Source: Rhodospirillaceae bacterium (lineage in GTDB: Bacteria > Pseudomonadota > Alphaproteobacteria > CADEGL01). Taken from it: 16,035 bases of DNA. The stretch's first letter is position 1, and every line of letters begins with the position of its first letter. Shown piece by piece: positions 7,384-15,427 of the stretch. The notes under the pieces were generated by a model that was given only the letters and a program-made list of their open reading frames with translations, was not told where the DNA came from and did no database searches. Position numbers and translations under genes: made by a program. The DNA is taken from NCBI GenBank assembly GCA_018699755.1, contig JABIRQ010000199.1, positions 1-16,035 on the forward strand, written 5' to 3'.

Positions 7384-7889
7384 CGGTGGCGGCGCGCAAG
7401 GCCGACCCCCAAGGTCTTGACCCGGTCGACAGGCGCATCGTCGTCGAGACTCAGGGCGGGTTGCCGCTTTGCCCGCGGCCCTATCACGCGGTCGCCGAAC
7501 GGCTGGGCCTGGCGCCTGACGACGTGATGCGCCGGATGCGCCGCATGCTGGCGGAAGGCGCGATACGCCGTATCGCGGCGGTGCCCAATCACTACGCTCT
7601 TGGCTATCGCGCCAACGGCATGAGCGTGTGGGACGTGGAGGACGCGCGGGTATCCGAGGTCGGCCGGCGGATCGCCGCGTTCGACTTCGTCTCCCACTGC
7701 TATCGTCGCCCCCGCCATGCGCCGCTATGGCCCTACAATCTCTTCGCCATGGTCCATGGGCGGACCCGCGAGGAGGTCAAAGCCCATGTTGCGGCGATCG
7801 GTGCGGCGGTGGACGATGCGGCGCGCGCCCATGACGTGCTGTTCAGCACGAGAATTCTCAAGAAAACAGGCCTGCGGATCGCGGGCTAG
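7380..7889 (+). CDS. nirH: Siroheme decarboxylase subunit NirH
   Basis: A 169-residue paralog of NirL with an N-terminal tail of about 15 residues, a winged-helix-like region, NHYALGYRANGM at 70-81, HCYRRPR at 106-112 and WPYNLFAMVHG at 117-127. It completes the four-subunit siroheme decarboxylase set. The ATG at 7380 overlaps the nirG stop by 4 nt (ATGA), and GAGG at 7368-7371 gives the better-spaced ribosome binding site. It ends 8 nt before nirJ. Confidence 0.92.
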   Translation: MTVAARKADPQGLDPVDRRIVVETQGGLPLCPRPYHAVAERLGLAPDDVMRRMRRMLAEGAIRRIAAVPNHYALGYRANGMSVWDVEDARVSEVGRRIAAFDFVSHCYRRPRHAPLWPYNLFAMVHGRTREEVKAHVAAIGAAVDDAARAHDVLFSTRILKKTGLRIAG

Positions 7890-7897
7890 GAGGCGAA

Positions 7898-9103
7898 ATG
7901 TTTCGATTGAGCCAATACATGCGCGAGATTCTGGAGCCGACGCCGGTGCGTCACGGCGGGCCGTCGGGACCGGTCGTCATCTGGAACCTGGTGCGGCGAT
8001 GCAACCTGAACTGCAAGCACTGCTATTCCCTCTCCGCGGATGTCGACTTTCCGGGCGAACTGACAACGGAGCAGATCTACGGCGTGATGGACGATTTGCG
8101 CGCCTTCGGCGTGCCGGTCCTGATCCTGTCGGGCGGCGAACCGCTGATCCGCCCCGACATCTTCGAGATATCGGATCGCGCCAAGGCCAAGGGCTTCTAT
8201 GTCGGGCTCTCGACCAACGGCACCTTGATCGACGAGGCGACCGCCGACCGCATCGCCGAGGTCGGCTACGACTATGTCGGGGTCAGCCTCGACGGAGTCG
8301 GCCCGGTCCATGACGCCTTCCGCCGCCAGGACGGCGCCTTCGACGCCGCCCTGAACGGCATGCGCCTGTGCCGGAATCGGGGCGTGAAGGTCGGCCTGCG
8401 CTTCACGATGACCGAAAACACGGTCGAGTCCCTGGAGCCGCTGCTCGATCTGTTCGACGAGGAGAAGATCGACAAGTTCTATCTCTCCCATCTCGTCTAT
8501 GCGGGGCGCGGCAACCGCTACCGCGAGGACGACGCCTATCACCGCACCACGCGCCGGGCGATGGACGAGATCTTCGACCGCGCCTGGCGTTACGTTCTGC
8601 GCGGGGAGGAACGCGAATTCGTCACCGGCAACAACGACGCCGATGGCGTCTATTTCCTGCGCTGGGTCCAGGACCGTTTCCCCGGCGCCGCCGCCCATAT
8701 CAAGGAGAAGCTGGAGGCGTGGGGCGGCAATGCCTCGGGTGTCAACATCGCCAACATCGACAACCTGGGCAACGTCCACCCGGACACCTTCTGGTGGCAC
8801 TACAACCTGGGCAACGTGAAGGAGCGGCCCTTCTCGCGGATCTGGTCGGATACGAGCGATCCGATCATGGCCGGCCTGAAAAGCCGTCCGCGTCCTCTCA
8901 AGGGCCGTTGCGGTCAATGCGGCCATCTCGCCGTCTGCGGCGGCAACACACGGGTGCGCGCCTTCCAACTGACCGACGATCCGTGGGAGGAGGATCCCGC
9001 CTGCTACCTGACCGATGCCGAGATCGGCTTGAACGGCGAAGGGGCACGGGTGCGCGTCACCCCCTATAGCCGGAGGCCCGGCCGTGCGGCCGCGCGCGCT
9101 TAA
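7898..9103 (+). CDS. nirJ: Radical SAM heme d1 synthase NirJ
   Basis: A 401-residue cytoplasmic radical SAM enzyme thought to convert 12,18-didecarboxysiroheme towards heme d1 by removing the C3 and C8 propionates and installing oxo groups. CNLNCKHC (35-42) binds the 4Fe-4S cluster and SAM, and GGEP lies at 79-82. The C-terminal SPASM/twitch-type region has Cys338, Cys341, Cys347 and Cys369 (CGQCGHLAVCGG, then PACYL), expected to hold a second cluster. Length and both cysteine sets fit full-length NirJ, not the shorter AhbC/AhbD relatives. AGGAGG overlapping the nirH stop is the ribosome binding site. The gene overlaps nirN by 20 nt. Confidence 0.95.
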   Translation: MFRLSQYMREILEPTPVRHGGPSGPVVIWNLVRRCNLNCKHCYSLSADVDFPGELTTEQIYGVMDDLRAFGVPVLILSGGEPLIRPDIFEISDRAKAKGFYVGLSTNGTLIDEATADRIAEVGYDYVGVSLDGVGPVHDAFRRQDGAFDAALNGMRLCRNRGVKVGLRFTMTENTVESLEPLLDLFDEEKIDKFYLSHLVYAGRGNRYREDDAYHRTTRRAMDEIFDRAWRYVLRGEEREFVTGNNDADGVYFLRWVQDRFPGAAAHIKEKLEAWGGNASGVNIANIDNLGNVHPDTFWWHYNLGNVKERPFSRIWSDTSDPIMAGLKSRPRPLKGRCGQCGHLAVCGGNTRVRAFQLTDDPWEEDPACYLTDAEIGLNGEGARVRVTPYSRRPGRAAARA

Positions 9104-10661
9104 AGCCGTCCTGCTCGTCGCTTCGATCTCGACTCTCGCACCTTCCGCCGCGATTCGGGCGGAGGAGCCCCAGACAGCCGCGCTTTACGCCGAACACTGC
9201 GCGTCCTGTCACGGCGTGGATAGGCTTGGCGGAACCGGGCCGGCCCTTCTGCCGGAGAACCTGGGTCGCCTTCGCGCGAAGCAGGCGATTGCGGTGATCG
9301 CCGGTGGCCGGGCGGCAACCCAGATGCCCGCCTTCGGTGAGACCTTAAGCGAAGCCGAGATCGCTGCGCTCGGCGCCTTCATCCACACGCCGCCGGACGC
9401 GCCGCCGGTCTGGGGCCTGGACGAGATTCGAGAAAGCTGGCGCGTCGACCGGCAAACAGCCGACCTTGTCGCCGCGCCGGTCTTCGAGGCCGATCCCCTC
9501 AACCTCTTCGTCGTGGTAGAGAGCGGCGATCACCACGTCACAATTCTCGACGGCGACAAGCTCGAGCCGATTGCGCGCTTCCCCAGCCGCTTCGCGCTCC
9601 ACGGCGGGCCCAAATTCTCGCCCGACGGCCGCTTCGTTTATTTCGCCTCGCGCGACGGCTGGATCACCAAATACGACCTATACGGCCTGGAGGTGGTGGC
9701 CGAAATCCGCGCCGGCATCAACACGCGCAATCTCGCGACCTCCCATGACGGGCGCTTTGTCGCCGTCGCAAACACCCTGCCGCATACCGTGGTCATGCTC
9801 GACGCCGAGGATCTCGCGCCGCTTGCCGTGATTCCGGCCGAGGACTCGCGCGGTCGCAACAGTTCCCGAGTCAGCGCGGTGTATCAGGCGGCGCCCCGCG
9901 GCAGCTTCATCGTCGCACTCAAGGACATTCCGGAGATCTGGGAAATTCCCTACGCGGCGGACGCTAAGCCGGTCTTCACGGGCCTCGTCCACAGCCACGA
10001 GAAAGGCATGACCGAGGCGCTTGCCGGGAAGGATCCTTTCCCGATTCGGCGCATCGAGGTGAGCCGCCCGCTCGACGATTTCTTCTTCGATCCCGAATAT
10101 CGTCACCTCTTCGGCTCGTCTCGCGAGGGCGGCAAGGCGGTGGTCGTCCATCTCGATGTCGGGCGCGAGATCGCCGAGGTACCGATCGGCGGCCTGCCCC
10201 ATCTCGGCTCCGGTATCGCCTGGGCCTGGCAGGGCAGGCGGGTCCTGGCCACACCCAACCTGAAGGAAGGCGCGGTCACGGTCATCGACATGGCGGATTG
10301 GAGCGTCGTCAAGCGGATCGAAACCCTGGGACCGGGCTTCTTCCTGCGCAGTCACGAGGCGACCCCCTATGCCTGGACCGACGTGTTCTTCGGCCCGGAC
10401 CGGGACGCCGTCCACGTGATCGACAAGCAAAGCCTCGAGATCGTGCGCACCCTCAGGCCCGAGCCGGGCAAGACGGCCGCCCATGTCGAATTCACGCGCG
10501 ACGGCCGCTACGCCCTGGTCAGCATCTGGGAGCAGGACGGCGCCATCGTGGTCTACGACGCCGCCACCCTGGAAGAGGTCAAGCGCCTACCCATGGTCAA
10601 GCCTTCGGGCAAGTACAACGTCTTCAACAAGATCACCTTGTCCGATGGCACGAGCCACTGA
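9084..10661 (+). CDS. nirN: Dihydro-heme d1 dehydrogenase NirN (cytochrome c plus d1 propeller)
   Basis: A 525-residue periplasmic NirS paralog that in Pseudomonas introduces the double bond of the C17 propionate side chain, the last step to heme d1. A signal peptide (about 1-26, ending IRAEE) precedes a cytochrome c domain with CASCH (39-43) and probable Met81 ligand (TQMPAFG). A d1-type propeller follows; His173 in FALHGG occupies the place of the proximal d1 ligand. The NirS active-site signatures FLHDGG and TPHPGRG are absent, supporting NirN and not a second nitrite reductase. The protein ends with KPSGKYNVFN, like NirS. The GTG start at 9084 has GGAGG at 9072-9076, inside nirJ. It overlaps the chelatase gene by 17 nt. 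Confidence 0.93.
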   Translation: MRPRALKAVLLVASISTLAPSAAIRAEEPQTAALYAEHCASCHGVDRLGGTGPALLPENLGRLRAKQAIAVIAGGRAATQMPAFGETLSEAEIAALGAFIHTPPDAPPVWGLDEIRESWRVDRQTADLVAAPVFEADPLNLFVVVESGDHHVTILDGDKLEPIARFPSRFALHGGPKFSPDGRFVYFASRDGWITKYDLYGLEVVAEIRAGINTRNLATSHDGRFVAVANTLPHTVVMLDAEDLAPLAVIPAEDSRGRNSSRVSAVYQAAPRGSFIVALKDIPEIWEIPYAADAKPVFTGLVHSHEKGMTEALAGKDPFPIRRIEVSRPLDDFFFDPEYRHLFGSSREGGKAVVVHLDVGREIAEVPIGGLPHLGSGIAWAWQGRRVLATPNLKEGAVTVIDMADWSVVKRIETLGPGFFLRSHEATPYAWTDVFFGPDRDAVHVIDKQSLEIVRTLRPEPGKTAAHVEFTRDGRYALVSIWEQDGAIVVYDAATLEEVKRLPMVKPSGKYNVFNKITLSDGTSH

Positions 10662-11373
10662 AGCCCTGCGCGACGCGACGCTGATCCTGGTCGGCCATGG
10701 CGCGGGCGGCCGGGCCGCCATTGTCGAACGCCATGCCCGGACGATCCGCCGTGGCGGGACGTTCGCCGCCGTGCGGACCTGCAGCCTGCAGGACGGCGAC
10801 GGACTGGACCGCACGCTTGCAGGTGCGCGAGGCGAGAATGCCTACATCCTGCCGGTCCTGATGGCGGACGGTTTCACAATGCGGATTCTGTCCGCGCGAA
10901 TCGCCGAGCACGCCGCTGGCGCGGTGCTGTGCCGCCCCGTCGGGACCCTTCCGGGACTGGCCGACCTGCTTGCGGAGCAAGCCCTGCGAACGGCGGCCGA
11001 GCGCGGCTGGTCTCCGGCCGAGACCGCGGTGCTGGTCGCGGCCCATGGCACCGCGCGCAACCCGGGATCGGCCCGCATCGCGGAGGCCCATGCGGAGCGG
11101 ATCAGGCGGTCGGGCCGGTTCGCGGCGGTCGAGGCGGGTTTCCTCGACCAAGCGCCGACGATCGAGGACGTCCGCCGCGCGCTGGCGGGGAACTGCGTGG
11201 TCACCGGTCTGTTCGTCGAGTGCGGCGCCCATGGCGAACGCGACGTGCCCATGCGGTTGGCGCCCTTCGAGCGGGAAACGCCCTACGCTGGGCCTGTCGG
11301 GTCCTGCCCGGGCTTCGCGGACCTTCTCGTTGAGCAGGTAATGCTGACCCTCGCTTCGCAGCGGGTGGCCTAG
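10645..11373 (+). CDS. CbiX/SirB-like sirohydrochlorin chelatase, tandem two-domain
   Basis: A 242-residue protein made of two CbiX-like halves: LILVGHG (13-19) opens the first and AVLVAAHG (128-135) the second. The second half has the full pattern, His134 followed by FLDQAPTIEDV and GAHGERD with His196. The first half has His18, but the region expected to supply the second His reads LMADGFT (72-78) with no His. CbiX/SirB/CbiK enzymes insert Fe, Co or Ni into tetrapyrroles. In a heme d1 operon lacking CysG, iron insertion into sirohydrochlorin to make siroheme is the obvious role, but that is inference. The ATG at 10645 lies within nirN; no good ribosome binding site was seen, so translational coupling is likely. 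Last gene of the operon. Confidence 0.82.
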   Translation: MARATEALRDATLILVGHGAGGRAAIVERHARTIRRGGTFAAVRTCSLQDGDGLDRTLAGARGENAYILPVLMADGFTMRILSARIAEHAAGAVLCRPVGTLPGLADLLAEQALRTAAERGWSPAETAVLVAAHGTARNPGSARIAEAHAERIRRSGRFAAVEAGFLDQAPTIEDVRRALAGNCVVTGLFVECGAHGERDVPMRLAPFERETPYAGPVGSCPGFADLLVEQVMLTLASQRVA

Positions 11374-11407
11374 GACGAAATCGGCGCCACGGAAGGAGGC
11401 CGCCCGG

Positions 11408-13300
11408 TCAGGTCGTTCGCGGCTCGTCGGTCAAGGCTTCGCGGACTTCCTCGATGGGAATGTCGTCGAAGGACGCATAGTTCATGCGGTAAAGGCGGGC
11501 GTAGAGCCCGTCGGCGGCCATGAGTTGGCCGTGGTTTCCCTGTTCGACGATGCGCCCGTCCTGCAGGACGATGATGCGGTCGGCTCCGCGAATGGTCGCC
11601 AGGCGATGGGCGATGACCAGGGCCGTTCGGCCCTGGAGCAGGCGGGCCAAGGCGCGCTGGATCTCCAGCTCGGTATAGCTGTCGACGCTGGCCGTCGCCT
11701 CGTCGAGGACGAGGATCTGGGCATCGGCGACGAGGGCCCGAGCGAAACTGATCAACTGGCGCTGGCCCATGGAAAGGTTGGAGCCGCGCTGATCGAGCAT
11801 GGTGTCGTAGCCCTGGTCAAGCCGGGCGATGAAATCGTGGGCGCCGACCGCCGTGGCCGCGGCGATCACCTCCTCGCGGGTCGCCTCCGCCTTGGCATAG
11901 CGGATGTTCTCCTCAACCGTCGCGGAGAACAGGAACGGCTCCTGCAGGACCATCGCGATATGGCGGCCCAGCGAGGCCTGGGTCATGTCGCGCACCTTGT
12001 GTCCGCCGACCAGGATCTCGCCTTCCCAGGCATCGTAGAAGCGGTGGATCAGCGCCATGGTGCTGGTCTTGCCGGACCCGGTTGGGCCGACCACGGCCAC
12101 GGTCTCGCCCGGCGCGACCCTGAAGCTCACGTCGTGCAGCACGGGCTGCCCAGGGTTGTAGCCGAAGGTGACATGGCGGAACTCCACCGAGCCGTCGATC
12201 TTCTCCGGGTTCTCGGCGTCAGGGATGTCCGCGACTTCGACGTCGACATCCATGACCTCGAAGATGCGCTGCCCGGCAGCCATCGCGCGCTGCATGATGC
12301 TGTACTGGATCGTCAGGGTGCGGATCGGGTCGAAGAAACGCTGGACGTAGAACAGAAAGGCGACCATCACGCCGATATCAAGGTCCTGTTCCAGCACCAT
12401 GGATCCGCCGACCACCACGACGATGGCCATGGCCGAGCCGCTTAAGGTATCGACGATCGGCACCATCATATTCGTGAACTTCGATGCCGTCAGATGGGCG
12501 CGCAGGTTGTCCTCGGCCTTGGCGTCGAACAGGGCGTAGTTCACGTCCTCGCGCGCCAGTTCCTGGATCGCGCGGATTCCGTGGACCGTCTCGGCCAAGG
12601 CGGCGTTGGTCGTGCTGTTGGTCTCCCGCGCGCGCATGAAGGCCCGGCGCGCCCGGGGCAGCCAGCCGATGCGCACCAGGAACAGGATCGGCACGACGGA
12701 CAGGGTCAGGGCGCCGAGGCCGGGGTTCAGGCTCAGCAACACGACGATGATCCCGATCAGCAGCACGAAGTCGCCGAGCGCGAAGATCGAGGATTCGAGA
12801 AACTCCTGCAGGGCGTAGACATCGCCTTGCAGGCGCGACATCAGCCGGCCGACCTCGGTCCGGTCCATGAAGGACAGGGAGACGATCTGCAGATGGGCGT
12901 ACATTGCCCGGCGCAGGTCGAACAGCAGATTCTGGGCCGTCCGGCCGACGATCGTCTCCATGAAATGGTTGGCGGCGTAGTTCACGACGACCACCGCGAC
13001 GAAGGCGATGACGAAGAGCCGCAGCAGCGCCGCGTCCCCGGCGCCTTCGGCCATGGCGTCGTCGACGGCCCGGCGCACGATCAGCGGTATCGTGAGCTGG
13101 GTCAGGGTGAAGACGAGGACGGCCGAAATGCCGAGCGAGAGGTGCCGGCGGTAGGGGGCCAGATAATGTATGAAGCGGCGGACGACCCATTTGTCGAAGA
13201 CCCGGCCGAACAACTCCTCGTCCTGGCTGATTTGGGAGCCGACGACGGCGAGGGGCGGGGCTTCCTCGGGGCGGGCTTCTGCGGGCTGGCTGTCGCTCAT
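11408..13300 (-). CDS. ABC exporter half-transporter, canonical-ATPase subunit
   Basis: A 630-residue type IV ABC exporter subunit. A membrane domain (about 38-345, six predicted helices) joins a nucleotide-binding domain with Walker A GPTGSGKT (405-412), Q-loop near 453, signature LSMGQ (510-514), Walker B ILVLDE (529-534, catalytic Glu534) and H-loop His565. The signature deviates from LSGGQ. Its start codon overlaps the stop of the upstream partner (13297-15171) in an ATGA arrangement, so the two are probably translated together as a heterodimer. MsbA-, TM288- and MdlB-like multidrug or lipid exporters are the closest families I recognise; the substrate cannot be inferred. It converges on the nir operon with 34 nt between stop codons. 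Confidence 0.9.
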   Translation of the reverse strand: MSDSQPAEARPEEAPPLAVVGSQISQDEELFGRVFDKWVVRRFIHYLAPYRRHLSLGISAVLVFTLTQLTIPLIVRRAVDDAMAEGAGDAALLRLFVIAFVAVVVVNYAANHFMETIVGRTAQNLLFDLRRAMYAHLQIVSLSFMDRTEVGRLMSRLQGDVYALQEFLESSIFALGDFVLLIGIIVVLLSLNPGLGALTLSVVPILFLVRIGWLPRARRAFMRARETNSTTNAALAETVHGIRAIQELAREDVNYALFDAKAEDNLRAHLTASKFTNMMVPIVDTLSGSAMAIVVVVGGSMVLEQDLDIGVMVAFLFYVQRFFDPIRTLTIQYSIMQRAMAAGQRIFEVMDVDVEVADIPDAENPEKIDGSVEFRHVTFGYNPGQPVLHDVSFRVAPGETVAVVGPTGSGKTSTMALIHRFYDAWEGEILVGGHKVRDMTQASLGRHIAMVLQEPFLFSATVEENIRYAKAEATREEVIAAATAVGAHDFIARLDQGYDTMLDQRGSNLSMGQRQLISFARALVADAQILVLDEATASVDSYTELEIQRALARLLQGRTALVIAHRLATIRGADRIIVLQDGRIVEQGNHGQLMAADGLYARLYRMNYASFDDIPIEEVREALTDEPRTT

Positions 13301-15171
13301 GCGCCGGCCTCGGGACTGCCGCTCAGTTCCCGCGCCTGCAGATCGCAGAGCTGGCGATAGCGCCCGCCCGCGGCCATCAACTCGTCATGGCTGCCGCGCT
13401 CGACGATGCGGCCATTTTCCAGGAAAACGATCTCCTCGGCGTCCATCACCGAACTCAGCCGATGGGCGATGACGATTACGGCGCGTTTCGCCACGAATTC
13501 GCGCAGGGCTTCGCGGATGCGCCGCTCGGTCGCGGCGTCGACGGCGGCGGTCGAATCGTCGAACACCAGGACCTTGGCGTCGGGCAGGATCGCGCGCGCG
13601 ATCGACAGGCGCTGGCGCTGGCCGCCGGAGAGCGACACGCCCCGCTCGCCCACCAGGGTCTCGTAGGTGTTGGGCAGCGAGCGGATATGGCTGTGGAGCT
13701 GTGCGGTCTGGGCCGAGCGTTCGATGCTCGATCGACCGGCCCAGGGATCGCCATAGGCCACGTTGTGGTCGATGCTGGCGGTGAACAGGTAGGGCTCCTG
13801 CTGGACGATGCTGACGGCCTGGCGGAGCGAGGCCAAGGTGACCTCTCGGATGTCTTGGCCGTCGATGGTAATACGCCCGTCCGCCACGTCGTAGTAGCGG
13901 CCCAGAAGATGCGCGATTGTGGTCTTGCCGGAGCCCGGCGGACCGACGATGCCGATCATCTTGCCGGGCCGCGCTTCGAGGTCGATGCCGGACAGGGTGC
14001 GATCGTCCTTCGTCCAGCTCGGATAGCGGAAATCGACGCCCTCGAAACGCACCACGCTCTCGCTCGCCTGAAGCGGCTTCGCGCCGGGCGCGTCGGCGAT
14101 GGACGGTTCCAGATCCAGGACGTTGAACAGCCGGCCGCCGCAGGTCGAGGCGCGGGCGATCGAGTTGACCATCCAGCCGATCTGCCGCACCGGCATTTGC
14201 AGGATCAGCATGAAGGTCAGGGCTTCGCCCAACTGGCCCAGGGTAATCTCGCCCTCGATCGTCTTTTGGCCGCCGATCCACAGGGTCGCCGCCATGGCGA
14301 GGAAATAGACGAAGGTCATCTGCGTGGTGGACAGCACGAACAGGCGGACCCGGCGGTTGGCGATCGCCAGGGCCTCGTTCGAGATGCGGTCGAACTTGGT
14401 CAGTTCGTAACCTTGGGCGGCGAAGGCGCGGACCACGCGGATGCCGTCGAGGTTTTCCTCGATCACCTTGGTCAGCAGCGACATCTTGTCTTGGAGGGCG
14501 ATCCAGGTGTCGCGCAGGCGCAAGCGTGCGATTGAGGCGCGGATACCGACCACGGGAACGAAGCTGAGGGCGACGAGGCCGAGCACGGTGTCGTTGCCGA
14601 TCAGGATCACCGCGCCGCCACCGATCAGTACGGTCAGCAGGATCATGCGCAGCACGCCGGTGTCGATCCACAGGCGCACGCCTTCGATATCCAGGATGCC
14701 GCGGGTCATCAGGTCGCCGGAATGCACGCGGTCGTGCCAGGACAGGCTGAGGGTCTGAAGCTTGCGGTAATAGTTGAGGCGCAGCTGATAGCCGATGAGC
14801 TGACCGATCGCCTCACCCTGGTAGTTCTGCATCATGGTGCAAAGCCCGCGCGCGACAGCCACGGCGAGCAGCAGAAGCGCGGTATGGAGCAGGCCGGCCT
14901 CCGCCGCGTCCCGCCCGGCCGTGCCCGCCGCCGCGCCGGCCACCAGGCCATGGGCCTGATCGATGGCCCGGCCGAGATACTGCGGCACGAAAAGCTGAAA
15001 GCCGCCGGCCAGAAGGGTTGCGGCGATGGCCAAAGCCATGCGGGCGCGATGGCGAAAGGCCATCTCCGTGATTCGGAAGAGAACCCCGGTGTCGACTTTC
15101 GACACGTCGATGTTGTAGTCGGCCTCGGCCTCGACATCGATACGCCTGCCGGGCCTCCGCGGTCGCGCCAT
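13297..15171 (-). CDS. ABC exporter half-transporter, degenerate-site subunit
   Basis: A 624-residue membrane-NBD fusion: transmembrane region about 30-345 with an Ala/Gly-rich loop near 78-92, then Walker A GPPGSGKT (410-417), Q-loop near 457, signature LSGGQ (514-518), Walker B VLVFDD (534-539) and H-loop His570. Asp539 replaces the catalytic glutamate, as in the inactive-site subunit of heterodimeric exporters such as TM287/288 or BmrCD. With the downstream subunit it should form one active and one degenerate ATP site. The start at 15171 has only a weak GGAAG upstream on the minus strand. It is first of a two-gene operon divergent from the adaptor gene at 15428. Substrate unknown; MdlA-like multidrug export is possible. 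Confidence 0.9.
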   Translation of the reverse strand: MARPRRPGRRIDVEAEADYNIDVSKVDTGVLFRITEMAFRHRARMALAIAATLLAGGFQLFVPQYLGRAIDQAHGLVAGAAAGTAGRDAAEAGLLHTALLLLAVAVARGLCTMMQNYQGEAIGQLIGYQLRLNYYRKLQTLSLSWHDRVHSGDLMTRGILDIEGVRLWIDTGVLRMILLTVLIGGGAVILIGNDTVLGLVALSFVPVVGIRASIARLRLRDTWIALQDKMSLLTKVIEENLDGIRVVRAFAAQGYELTKFDRISNEALAIANRRVRLFVLSTTQMTFVYFLAMAATLWIGGQKTIEGEITLGQLGEALTFMLILQMPVRQIGWMVNSIARASTCGGRLFNVLDLEPSIADAPGAKPLQASESVVRFEGVDFRYPSWTKDDRTLSGIDLEARPGKMIGIVGPPGSGKTTIAHLLGRYYDVADGRITIDGQDIREVTLASLRQAVSIVQQEPYLFTASIDHNVAYGDPWAGRSSIERSAQTAQLHSHIRSLPNTYETLVGERGVSLSGGQRQRLSIARAILPDAKVLVFDDSTAAVDAATERRIREALREFVAKRAVIVIAHRLSSVMDAEEIVFLENGRIVERGSHDELMAAGGRYRQLCDLQARELSGSPEAGA

Positions 15172-15427
15172 GAATGCTTCCAGGAGGAATGAATCGGGTT
15201 CGACCGCCCGATTATGTCAGGGCAGGCCCCTCGGGGGGAAGGTGAGCGGTCGAAAGGGGTCGCCGTCGCTCTGATTTTCCCGGCGCCCCGTGCGATGACG
15301 CCTGTGCTCGACGGTTCCCCAGCCTATCTTGCATGGTAGGGCCTATCTTGCATGGTAAGGCGAACGGTCGCGGCCGCGCTCTATGCCACGCCGTGCTCGG
15401 CGGTTACGATTTGCGGGTGTTGATCGC
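15172..15427. other. Divergent intergenic region, 256 bp
   Basis: It separates the ABC exporter operon (minus) from the adaptor gene (plus) and should contain both promoters. No open frame worth calling, tRNA or FNR-type palindrome was found, and no convincing -35/-10 pair with correct spacing. The only distinct structure is the tandem repeat at 15322-15360. Confidence 0.6.
15322..15360. repeat. Tandem 19-20-bp repeat, operator-like
   Basis: Two back-to-back copies of GCCTATCTTGCATGGTA, the first followed by GG and the second by AGG. Each unit is an imperfect palindrome: CCTATC against GGTAGG (5 of 6 positions pair) around a TGCA core. Two adjacent dyad sites between divergent transporter genes look like a repressor operator, for example for a TetR- or MarR-type protein. 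No regulator gene is in the window, so the binding protein is unknown. Confidence 0.6.

Noticed and set aside
7886..8968. A 360-codon open frame antisense to nirJ
   Set aside because: It mirrors nirJ codon bias, shows no recognisable domain, and would occupy the same DNA as a gene with intact radical SAM motifs.
11363..11405. A possible terminator between the convergent stops, GGGTGGCC with GGCCGCCC
   Set aside because: The stem is only 8 bp with one wobble, the loop is 27 nt, and no T-run follows on either strand.
13387..14535. A 382-codon plus-strand frame opposite the ABC exporter gene
   Set aside because: The minus strand encodes a complete ABC half-transporter here; the plus-strand product has no motif and no ribosome binding site was sought convincingly.
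15182..15191. AGGAGG followed by ATG on the plus strand just upstream of the ABC operon
   Set aside because: Spacing is only one base and the frame closes after about 19 codons; it looks accidental.
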